This document shows, piece by piece, positions 1-6,316 of a stretch of 12,372 nucleotides of DNA. Where the stretch lies: assembly GCA_937934645.1 (NCBI GenBank), contig CALGYZ010000072.1, positions 1 through 12,372 of the forward strand, read 5' to 3'. Within the stretch, counting starts at the first letter, position 1. Every line of letters starts with the position of its first letter. The DNA is from an uncultured Bacillaceae bacterium. Lineage in GTDB: Bacteria; Bacillota; Bacilli; Bacillales; Caldibacillaceae. The notes under the pieces were generated by a model. That model worked only from the letters and a program-made list of their open reading frames with translations. It made no database searches and was not told the origin of the DNA. The translations under genes were made by a program, and so were the position numbers.

Positions 1-72
1 GCCGGAGGACATCCGGTTGAAAGCCTTACGCGTGATCCGGTTTTGAGAGAACGAATCTCAAAATTGAATACA
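1..72 (+). other. 23S-5S rRNA internal transcribed spacer
   Basis: This stretch directly precedes the 5S rRNA and does not look like the 23S 3' end, so it is the spacer of an rRNA operon whose 16S and 23S lie to the left. It contains two hairpins: CCGGA (2-6) with TCCGG (12-16), and a perfect 8-bp stem TTTTGAGA (41-48) with TCTCAAAA (56-63) around a 7-base loop. The octamer ATCCGGTT occurs twice (11-18 and 35-42). Such stems are commonly sites of pre-rRNA processing; that role is inferred here. Confidence 0.75.
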
Positions 73-188
<116 letters not shown>

Positions 189-204
189 GAATTGTACAAA
201 TAAT

Positions 205-237
205 AAGGGACAACTGATTTTCAGTTGTCCTTTTTGT
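205..237 (+). terminator. Intrinsic terminator of the rRNA operon
   Basis: A 10-bp perfect stem GGACAACTGA (208-217) / TCAGTTGTCC (221-230) with a three-base loop is followed by a T run interrupted by one G. It ends the rRNA operon. Read on the minus strand it is followed by CTTATTATTT, so it may also stop transcription from the convergent yaaC gene. I saw no better terminator for yaaC in 239-310. Confidence 0.9.
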
Positions 238-310
238 TTAATTTTTGTATATTAGAGTTACCAAAACAGAAAAATAGCCGGCAGATTTTAAAGAACGTTT
301 CTGCTGTTTT

Positions 311-1297
311 TCAGAGATCCATCTCTTCCAGTGGATGATGCCGGAATATCAATTCACTTATTAGGAATGGGATTTTTTGGAATGTAATATTTATGTAACA
401 GACAATTAGCGGATATTCGATTGATGGTTTATGGTGAATTAATTCAGTCCACCATTCAGCTTCGTAACGTGCAAGCATGCTTAAGTGGTATAAAAGCAGA
501 TAGTGAATGCTCAATTCAGGGAAAAATGATATATCTTTGCTATTTTTAATCAAATAATATGTTTGCTCCAAAATATGAAAGCGGAAAGGCAAAATTTCCT
601 TTCGTCCGCTTTTTTCGTCTTTCAGTGAAAAAGCCAGCAGGGAATTGATTTCCGTAAAATTCAAATCAATATTTGACTTTGTGTGCAAAAAATGTTTCAA
701 TCGTTCCTTTGTCATATTAAAATAATCAAGAACCTCTTCACTAATGCAATAATGATCGCCAATTTTTTCAATTTTAATTCCGTATTTCTCTGCATTCCAT
801 TTTTGAAAAAACGAAAGGAGTTCCGGAATTTCTTTAAGTAAGGCTTCAATTTTTAATTTTATCCCTTCCAAATGTTTCATATGAAACATTTTGTCGGATA
901 AGTGCGGAAATAGGCCGTTTTTCTGTATTTTTACTTCATCTTGCAAATAAAGATAGTTTTGCTTCTTCCTTTTCCTAGTTGAAACTCCATGTGCCAGAAC
1001 TGAACTTGACTCAGGATATGACGGATCAACCGTTAAAATACATGCTTTGATCAGAAAAACAAGACCGTAGAAAAGCAAAATAGGCTGAATGTTCAGTGGC
1101 GATTTTCCGGCTTGATCCAAAAACGTAATACCTTGTTCAATGTATGAATTAAAGGCTGTGCAATTATGGTAACTTTTCTTTTTTGAATCAGGAATTTTCT
1201 GTTGTTCATACGCTAAAAATAAAAATTGCTGTGATGTTTCGGTTGAAGAAAGATAAAGGAATTTTTCCAAAATTGTAGAAGGTAATTTTGTGTACAA
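311..1297 (-). CDS. yaaC: YaaC-like protein, function unknown
   Basis: The product is 328 residues and is recognised as YaaC by its position and orientation: minus strand, between an rRNA operon and guaB, as in B. subtilis, whose YaaC is of similar length. No catalytic motif, signal peptide or clear membrane helix is visible. The sequence is rich in aromatic residues, leucine, isoleucine and lysine, and looks like a soluble, mostly helical protein. The start is a TTG at 1295-1297; GGAGGT on the minus strand (1304-1309) ends six bases upstream, which supports it. The gene diverges from guaB and converges on the rRNA operon, so it appears to be monocistronic. The YaaC assignment rests mainly on synteny and length; no biochemical role is known to me. 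Confidence 0.8.
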   Translation of the reverse strand: MYTKLPSTILEKFLYLSSTETSQQFLFLAYEQQKIPDSKKKSYHNCTAFNSYIEQGITFLDQAGKSPLNIQPILLFYGLVFLIKACILTVDPSYPESSSVLAHGVSTRKRKKQNYLYLQDEVKIQKNGLFPHLSDKMFHMKHLEGIKLKIEALLKEIPELLSFFQKWNAEKYGIKIEKIGDHYCISEEVLDYFNMTKERLKHFLHTKSNIDLNFTEINSLLAFSLKDEKSGRKEILPFRFHILEQTYYLIKNSKDISFFPELSIHYLLLYHLSMLARYEAEWWTELIHHKPSIEYPLIVCYINITFQKIPFLISELIFRHHPLEEMDL

Positions 1298-1341
1298 GAT
1301 ATGACCTCCAATTCAGAAAAGTTTGATTAATTGAAAGTTCC

Positions 1342-1370
1342 TTGACAGTATTTTAACCAATTGGTAACCT
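1342..1370 (+). promoter_or_regulatory. Probable sigma-A promoter of guaB
   Basis: A consensus -35 box TTGACA (1342-1347) is followed after 17 bases by TAACCT (1365-1370), which keeps only the first two T-A and the last T of TATAAT. The -35 box is convincing and the -10 box is weak; an AT-rich TAATAATAAT stretch just downstream could hold the real melting site. This would leave a guaB leader of only about 25 bases. Confidence 0.5.
1356..1365. promoter_or_regulatory. Palindrome in the yaaC/guaB divergent promoter region
   Basis: ACCAATTGGT is a perfect 10-base palindrome. It lies in the -35/-10 spacer of the guaB promoter and reaches the first base of its -10 box. It also sits next to TAAAAT (minus strand, 1355-1350), a candidate -10 for yaaC. 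A protein binding here could affect both genes. No regulator is known from the sequence, and short AT-rich palindromes arise by chance. Confidence 0.25.
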
Positions 1371-1403
1371 ACTAATAATAATTTTTCTGGAGGCATGTGG
1401 ATT

Positions 1404-2870
1404 ATGTGGGAAAACAAATTTGTAAAAGAGGGTTTGACGTTCGATGATGTTTTGCTCATTCCGGCAGAGTCTAACGTTTTACCAAGGGAAGTTGATTTAT
1501 CTGTCCAATTAACCAAGAATTTGAAGCTGAATATTCCGATTATCAGTGCAGGTATGGACACTGTTACGGAAACAGAGATGGCGATTGCCATGGCCAGACA
1601 AGGCGGTTTAGGTATTATTCACAAGAATATGTCCATTGAGGAACAGGCTGAACAAGTTGACCGGGTAAAACGTTCGGAAAATGGTGTCATTACCGACCCG
1701 TTCTATTTGACACCGGAACATCAGGTCTTTGCAGCTGAACATTTGATGGCAAAGTACCGGATTTCCGGAGTGCCGATCGTAAATAACGAAGAAGAACAAA
1801 AGCTCGTCGGAATCATTACAAACCGTGATTTGCGTTTTATTGAAGACTATTCAATCCGGATTGAAGAGGTAATGACGAAAGAAAATTTAATTACAGCTCC
1901 GGTAGGTACAACCATTAAGGAAGCGGAAAAAATTTTACAAAAACACCGGATTGAAAAATTACCTCTTGTTGATGAAAAAGGTGTACTTAAAGGATTAATT
2001 ACTATTAAAGATATAGAAAAAGTCATCGAATATCCGAATGCTGCCAAGGATAAACAAGGCCGTTTACTGGTCGGGGCAGCTGTCGGTGTCTCCAAGGATA
2101 CAATGAGACGGGTAGAAAAACTATATGAAGCAAAAGTGGACGTCATTGTTGTCGATACTGCCCACGGCCACTCCAAAGGTGTGTTAGAAACAGTAAGAAA
2201 AATCCGGGAAAATTACCCTGATTTGGATATTATTGCAGGTAACGTAGCTACGGCAGAGGGAACGAAGGCTTTATTTGAAGCCGGAGCAGACGTAGTAAAA
2301 GTAGGAATTGGGCCGGGTTCAATTTGTACAACCCGTGTCATTGCCGGTGTTGGTGTGCCCCAAATTACCGCTATTTATGACAGTGCATCCGTAGCAAGAA
2401 AAATGAATAAAGCAATAATTGCCGATGGAGGAATAAAATATTCCGGTGATATTGTAAAAGCTCTTGCTGCAGGAGGGCATGCTGTAATGCTCGGAAGTCT
2501 TCTGGCCGGAACAAGCGAAAGTCCAGGAGAAACAGAAATTTATCAGGGTCGGCGCTTTAAAGTCTACCGCGGCATGGGTTCCATCGGTGCGATGGAGAGA
2601 GGATCAAGTGACCGTTACTTCCAGGAAGAACAGAAAAAACTTGTTCCGGAAGGCATCGAAGGACGCGTACCTTATAAAGGTCCTTTAGCCGATACAATTT
2701 ATCAACTGGTTGGCGGAATCCGTTCCGGAATGGGTTATACCGGTTGCCGGAATTTGGAAGAATTGAGGGAAAAAGCACAATTTATCCGTATGACCGGAGC
2801 AGGATTAAGAGAAAGCCATCCGCATGATGTCCAAATTACAAAAGAAGCTCCAAACTATTCCTTTAATTAA
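1404..2870 (+). CDS. guaB: Inosine-5'-monophosphate dehydrogenase
   Basis: GuaB oxidises IMP to XMP with NAD+, the rate-setting step of guanine nucleotide synthesis in the cytoplasm. The ATG at 1404 gives 488 residues beginning MWENKF, the usual length and N-terminus of Bacillus GuaB. An in-frame ATG nine bases upstream (1395) is only one base from the GGAGG (1389-1393), whereas 1404 is ten bases away, so 1404 is the better start. The catalytic loop GPGSICTTR has its nucleophile at Cys308. Two CBS domains occupy about residues 95-205 inside the TIM barrel. The conserved GGIKYSGD, GSLLAGTSE and flap-region YRGMGS segments are present. The gene is monocistronic, between its own promoter and terminator. 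The identification is secure. Confidence 0.98.
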   Translation: MWENKFVKEGLTFDDVLLIPAESNVLPREVDLSVQLTKNLKLNIPIISAGMDTVTETEMAIAMARQGGLGIIHKNMSIEEQAEQVDRVKRSENGVITDPFYLTPEHQVFAAEHLMAKYRISGVPIVNNEEEQKLVGIITNRDLRFIEDYSIRIEEVMTKENLITAPVGTTIKEAEKILQKHRIEKLPLVDEKGVLKGLITIKDIEKVIEYPNAAKDKQGRLLVGAAVGVSKDTMRRVEKLYEAKVDVIVVDTAHGHSKGVLETVRKIRENYPDLDIIAGNVATAEGTKALFEAGADVVKVGIGPGSICTTRVIAGVGVPQITAIYDSASVARKMNKAIIADGGIKYSGDIVKALAAGGHAVMLGSLLAGTSESPGETEIYQGRRFKVYRGMGSIGAMERGSSDRYFQEEQKKLVPEGIEGRVPYKGPLADTIYQLVGGIRSGMGYTGCRNLEELREKAQFIRMTGAGLRESHPHDVQITKEAPNYSFN

Positions 2871-2881
2871 TTAAAAAAGAT

Positions 2882-2938
2882 GGGCTGGACTTACAAAAAT
2901 TTCCATATGACTATTTTGTAAGTCCGGCTCCTTTTTTG
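2882..2938 (+). terminator. Intrinsic terminator of guaB
   Basis: A 15-bp stem with one G-U pair, GCTGGACTTACAAAA (2884-2898) / TTTTGTAAGTCCGGC (2914-2928), encloses a 15-base loop. It is followed by CTCC and a six-T run. It isolates guaB from dacA. Confidence 0.9.
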
Positions 2939-2977
2939 TTTTTCCATTTATTAAGGCTATTTTTATAAAAAGAAATA

Positions 2978-2986
2978 TGATACACT
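2978..2986 (+). promoter_or_regulatory. Possible extended -10 promoter of dacA
   Basis: TGATACACT is an extended -10 element (TG, one base, then TACACT at 2981-2986). No good -35 box lies 16-18 bases upstream; the bases there are AT-rich. It sits 42 bases before the dacA start and after the guaB terminator, where a promoter is needed. Confidence 0.5.
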
Positions 2987-3028
2987 AAAATCTGTGTGAA
3001 ACGGACAAGCAATGTGGAGGGAATAACG

Positions 3029-4348
3029 TTGGGAAATAAACGGAAAAATCTGTTTTTATTTTCGTTGATTACTTTTCTTGTAATATCGCTTTTTTCTGTA
3101 AACGCAAATAAAGCGATGGCGGAAACCGATCCGTTAAATTTAAAAGCGGAAGCTGCTATTTTAATAGATGCTGATTCAGGAAAAGTTTTATACGAAAAAA
3201 ATGCCGATAAACTGCTTGGCGTCGCAAGCATGTCTAAAATGATGACTGAATATTTGGTGCTGGAAGCGATCTCCGATGGAAAAATAAGCTGGGATCAACA
3301 AGTGACAATAAGTGAATTTATTCATAAATTATCAAGCCCGAACTTAGGCTTGTCCACCGTCGGCTTAACCGAGGGCGAAGCTTATACGGTAAAAGAGTTA
3401 TATGAGTCAATGGCCATTCATTCTGCGAATGCCTCTACTGTTGCATTGGCCGAATTGATCGGCGGAAGTGAAGCGAATTTCGTGAAAATGATGAATGAAA
3501 AAGCGGAAGAAATGGGTTTGGAAGATTACCATTTTGTAAACTCTTCAGGTTTAAACAACTCCGATATGCTAGGCAACCATCCCCAGGGTACCGATGTTAA
3601 TGATGAGAACCAAATGTCTGCAAGGGCAACTGCAAAGCTCGCATACAACTTGATCAAGGACTATCCGGAAGTGCTTGAAACCGCCAGTAAACCGGAGTTG
3701 GAATTCCGCGGGGAAACTTATAAAAACTTCAACTGGATGTTACCTGGTTTAGTTTATGAATATGAAGGTGTAGACGGAATAAAAACAGGATCGACGGATT
3801 TTGCCGGTTATAACTTCACGGCAACTGCCGAACGGGATGGATTACGCTTTATTTCTGTCGTGATGAAAACCGGATCACAGCAGGAACGTTTTGAAGACAC
3901 GAGAAAACTGCTTGATTATGCTTTCAGCAATTTCAAAAAAGAGGAAATTGTGCCGAAAAACAGTTCGATTAAAGGATATAAAACACTGCCTGTTGAAAAA
4001 GGGAAAAAAGATTCCGTAAAAATCGTGGCCAAAGAACCTTTAAATGTGGTTATAAAAAATGGTGAAAACGAACAATATAAACCTAAGATCGTTTTAAATG
4101 AAAAGAAGGTGGATGAAAACGGTAAATTAACTGCTCCGGTAGAAAAAGGCGAAGTGGTAGGATATCTGACTTATGAAACAGAAAAAGACGGAGACTACTT
4201 ATATCCGAACCAAAAAGCCCAAGTTGAAGTTGTTGCAGCTGAATCAGTTGATAAGGCTAATTGGCTTGTTCTGTTGTTCAGATCAATCGGTAACTTCTTT
4301 TCTAACTTATGGAGCGGTATCGTCTCAGTTGTTGCCGGATGGTTTTAA
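3029..4348 (+). CDS. dacA: D-alanyl-D-alanine carboxypeptidase (PBP5)
   Basis: DacA is a low-molecular-weight penicillin-binding protein that removes the terminal D-alanine from peptidoglycan pentapeptides at the outer face of the membrane. The start chosen is TTG at 3029, seven bases after GGAGGG (3016-3021), giving 439 residues; the in-frame GTG at 2996 lacks a ribosome site. A basic N-terminus and hydrophobic stretch (about 8-24) form a signal peptide, with probable cleavage after Ala31 (AMA before Glu). All three catalytic motifs are present: SMSK (Ser67 nucleophile, Lys70), SAN (Ser132-Asn134) and KTG (Lys252). A beta-rich domain follows and then a C-terminal amphipathic helix ending AGWF, which anchors PBP5-type enzymes to the membrane. 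In B. subtilis pdxS-pdxT follows dacA; here serS follows directly with no visible terminator. Confidence 0.97.
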   Translation: MGNKRKNLFLFSLITFLVISLFSVNANKAMAETDPLNLKAEAAILIDADSGKVLYEKNADKLLGVASMSKMMTEYLVLEAISDGKISWDQQVTISEFIHKLSSPNLGLSTVGLTEGEAYTVKELYESMAIHSANASTVALAELIGGSEANFVKMMNEKAEEMGLEDYHFVNSSGLNNSDMLGNHPQGTDVNDENQMSARATAKLAYNLIKDYPEVLETASKPELEFRGETYKNFNWMLPGLVYEYEGVDGIKTGSTDFAGYNFTATAERDGLRFISVVMKTGSQQERFEDTRKLLDYAFSNFKKEEIVPKNSSIKGYKTLPVEKGKKDSVKIVAKEPLNVVIKNGENEQYKPKIVLNEKKVDENGKLTAPVEKGEVVGYLTYETEKDGDYLYPNQKAQVEVVAAESVDKANWLVLLFRSIGNFFSNLWSGIVSVVAGWF

Positions 4349-4375
4349 ATTTTCCAGTCCTTATCTCGTTCATGT

Positions 4376-4404
4376 TTGAAAAAACTTCCTTATTTTGATA
4401 AAAT
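4376..4404 (+). promoter_or_regulatory. Sigma-A promoter of the serS leader
   Basis: TTGAAA (4376-4381), a 17-base spacer and TAAAAT (4399-4404) with an upstream TG (4396-4397) make a strong extended -10 promoter. Transcription would begin near 4411, just before the T-box leader. It starts only 28 bases after the dacA stop codon. Confidence 0.85.
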
Positions 4405-4410
4405 CAACAT

Positions 4411-4668
4411 AAAAAGTAAAGAAATTGGATCGATGAGAGGAACCAGTAGCAAGTGGTTTTGTTTTAAGAGAGCTGATGGGTGGTGCGAATCAGCAACAAA
4501 CACTTGTGAATCCGTCCTCGAGAGCGGTATCGAAGCCTGGTTTTTCAGGTGTGTAAATACTGCCGGTTTACAGCCGTTATCCAATGGAGAGGCAGGTGTG
4601 TTTCTATGCCTGCAATTAGGGTGGCAACGCGGATCAACCTCCGTCCCTTCTTTGGGATGGGGGTTTTT
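4411..4668 (+). promoter_or_regulatory. Serine T-box riboswitch (serS leader)
   Basis: This leader senses uncharged tRNA-Ser and decides between termination and serS transcription. The conserved T-box sequence AATTAGGGTGGCAACGCGG is at 4614-4632; its TGGC segment pairs with the free tRNA acceptor end, and AGGG can pair with CCCT (4645-4648) to form the antiterminator. The upstream Stem I shows the AGAGAGC bulge and the distal loop GGGTGGTGCGA inside GCTGA/TCAGC. In the specifier loop GTGAATCCG the codon is TCC (4511-4513), serine, which fits the downstream gene. A cognate tRNA would carry anticodon GGA; the nearby tRNA-Ser has UGA. The 5' end is inferred from the promoter. A 100-codon open frame here is incidental. 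Confidence 0.95.
4636..4668 (+). terminator. T-box-controlled terminator before serS
   Basis: A 12-bp stem with G-U pairs joins AACCTCCGTCCC (4636-4647) to GGGATGGGGGTT (4654-4665) around TTCTTT, followed by T residues. Its 5' arm overlaps the antiterminator partner of the T-box, as expected for a switch. It may also be the first terminator met by dacA transcripts. Confidence 0.93.
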
Positions 4669-4713
4669 GTGTTTTTGAAACAATAAATATCCATCAAAAG
4701 GAGGGTAAACCTG

Positions 4714-5988
4714 ATGCTTGATATTAAGTTGTTACGTACAAACTTTGAGGAAGTAAAAGTCAAGCTCCAAAACCGCGGTGAAGATTTGACGGATTTAAAC
4801 AAGTTTGGAGAACTGGATAAAAAACGCCGGGAATTAATTCAAGAAGGCGAACGTTTAAAGCAAAAAAGGAACGAAGTATCGAAACAAATTGCAGTTTTGA
4901 AAAAGGAAAAGAAAGATGCCGATGACCTGATTAAAGAAATGAGAGAGGTCGGCGAAAACATTAAAGAGATTGACGCTGAGTTGCGCGAGATCGAAGAAGA
5001 ATTGAATCATTTACTGCTTTCCATTCCGAATATTCCTCATGAAACTGTTCCTTCCGGTGAGTCAGAAGACGATAATGTGGAGGTACGAAAGTGGGGAGAA
5101 TTCCGGAAGTTTGACTTTGAACCAAAGCCCCACTGGGAAATTGGCGAAAATTTAAGAATCATGGATGCTGAAAGAGCAGCAAAAGTAGCGGGAAGCCGGT
5201 TCGTGTTTTATAAAGGAATGGGGGCAAAACTGGAAAGGGCATTAATCAACTTCATGATTGATCTCCATACGGAGGAACACGGTTATGTGGAAATGTTGCC
5301 GCCGTATCTTGTAAACCGAACAAGTTTAACAGGTACAGGTCAGCTACCGAAATTTGAAGAAGATGTATTTTTAGTGGAGAAGGAAGACTATTTTCTCATT
5401 CCTACCGCCGAAGTCCCTGTTACCAATTATCACCGGAACGAAATACTTTCTGTTAAAGATTTGCCGCTGAGCTACGTGGCTTACAGTGCATGCTTCCGGT
5501 CAGAAGCTGGCTCTGCCGGCAGGGATACAAGAGGGCTGATCAGGCAACATCAATTTAATAAAGTCGAACTTGTGAAGTTTGTAAAACCGGAAGATTCCTA
5601 TGATGAACTGGAAAAACTGACCGGGCATGCGGAAAAAGTATTACAGCTGCTGAATTTACCGTACCGCGTGATGAACATGTGCACAGCTGACCTGGGCTTC
5701 ACGGCTGCAAAGAAATATGATATTGAAGTTTGGCTGCCTAGTTATAATACTTATCGTGAAATCTCTTCCTGCAGTAACTTCGAGGACTTCCAGGCGAGAA
5801 GGGCAAACATCCGCTTCCGTAGAGAGCCAAAGGGTAAACCGGAATTTGTCCATACATTGAACGGATCCGGGCTGGCTATCGGACGGACAGTAGCCGCTAT
5901 ATTGGAAAATTACCAGCAGAAAGATGGAAGAGTTTTGATTCCTGAAGTTCTTCGTCCGTATATGGGTGGGAAAGAGTACATCGAATAA
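4714..5988 (+). CDS. serS: Seryl-tRNA synthetase
   Basis: SerS activates serine with ATP and loads it onto tRNA-Ser (and onto tRNA-Sec where present) in the cytoplasm; it is a class II synthetase. The product is 424 residues, the normal length. Residues about 1-110 form the helical coiled-coil arm, rich in Lys and Glu, that grips the long variable arm of tRNA-Ser. Motif 2 begins CFRSEAG (Cys260, Arg262, Glu264) and runs into GRDTRGLIRQHQF. Motif 3 is NGSGLAIGR (residues 383-391, Arg391 for ATP binding). The ATG follows AAGGAGGG (4698-4705) by eight bases. Expression is controlled by the serine T-box leader directly upstream, and the gene is followed by its own terminator and a tRNA-Ser gene. 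The identification is secure. Confidence 0.98.
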   Translation: MLDIKLLRTNFEEVKVKLQNRGEDLTDLNKFGELDKKRRELIQEGERLKQKRNEVSKQIAVLKKEKKDADDLIKEMREVGENIKEIDAELREIEEELNHLLLSIPNIPHETVPSGESEDDNVEVRKWGEFRKFDFEPKPHWEIGENLRIMDAERAAKVAGSRFVFYKGMGAKLERALINFMIDLHTEEHGYVEMLPPYLVNRTSLTGTGQLPKFEEDVFLVEKEDYFLIPTAEVPVTNYHRNEILSVKDLPLSYVAYSACFRSEAGSAGRDTRGLIRQHQFNKVELVKFVKPEDSYDELEKLTGHAEKVLQLLNLPYRVMNMCTADLGFTAAKKYDIEVWLPSYNTYREISSCSNFEDFQARRANIRFRREPKGKPEFVHTLNGSGLAIGRTVAAILENYQQKDGRVLIPEVLRPYMGGKEYIE

Positions 5989-6017
5989 ACCGGAAATTTG
6001 TGGTTATACTTCTAAAC

Positions 6018-6062
6018 GGGTGGTTCACCGACTTTTATGAAGCGATTGTAACCACCCTTTTT
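6018..6062 (+). terminator. Intrinsic terminator of serS
   Basis: GGGTGGTT (6018-6025) pairs perfectly with AACCACCC (6050-6057) across a 24-base loop and is followed by five T residues. It lies 29 bases after the serS stop and before the tRNA-Ser promoter. Confidence 0.85.
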
Positions 6063-6086
6063 CCCCTGATTTATTAAATTTTTATG

Positions 6087-6115
6087 TTGACTAGTCAGGG
6101 ATGGTATGGTATAAT
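6087..6115 (+). promoter_or_regulatory. Sigma-A promoter of tRNA-Ser
   Basis: TTGACT (6087-6092) and a perfect TATAAT (6110-6115) are separated by 17 bases, with TG one base upstream of the -10. This is the strongest promoter in the window, as expected for a stable RNA, and it ends 15 bases before the tRNA. The -35 box lies in the palindrome TGACTAGTCA (6088-6097). Confidence 0.92.
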
Positions 6116-6130
6116 CGTTGGTGTCTTAAA

Positions 6131-6224
6131 GGAGGAGTACCCAAGTCTGGCTGAAGGGATCGGTCTTGAAAACCGACAGGCGGGTTACACCCGCGCGGGG
6201 GTTCAAATCCCTCCTCCTCCGCCA
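6131..6224 (+). tRNA. tRNA-Ser (anticodon UGA)
   Basis: The 94-base gene folds as a class II tRNA with an extra variable arm. The acceptor stem is GGAGGAG (6131-6137) with CTCCTCC (6214-6220), discriminator G6221 and an encoded CCA (6222-6224). The anticodon stem TCGGT/ACCGA encloses loop CTTGAAA, so the anticodon is TGA (6167-6169), reading UCA and, by wobble, other UCN codons. The long variable arm GCGGG...CCCGC and the T loop TTCAAAT closed by GGGGG/CCCTC are clear. It is a single-gene transcription unit with its own promoter and terminator, placed after serS as in B. subtilis. Confidence 0.97.
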
Positions 6225-6261
6225 TTAATATGAAAACGCAAACGCATAAATTGGAGATTAC

Positions 6262-6307
6262 ACTGTCTTTAGTCAGTTTTTCATGCCTGACTAAAGACAG
6301 TTTTTTT
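6262..6307 (+). terminator. Terminator of tRNA-Ser
   Basis: A perfect 15-bp stem, ACTGTCTTTAGTCAG (6262-6276) with CTGACTAAAGACAGT (6287-6301), is followed by seven T residues. It lies between tRNA-Ser and the convergent yaaH. On the minus strand no T run follows the stem, so it probably works mainly for the tRNA. Confidence 0.92.
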
Positions 6308-6316
6308 ATTTGGCGG

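Noticed and set aside
1..72. 3' end of the 23S rRNA gene at the left edge
   Set aside because: The conserved 23S terminal block ending GAGGACTTAACC is not present; the sequence is spacer.
1313..1591. Minus-strand frame with a hydrophobic N-terminus overlapping the guaB start
   Set aside because: It is antisense to the conserved guaB coding sequence and covers the guaB promoter; no family is recognised.
4376..4678. Open frames of about 100 codons on both strands before serS
   Set aside because: They overlap the serS promoter, T-box and terminator; the conserved signal is RNA structure.
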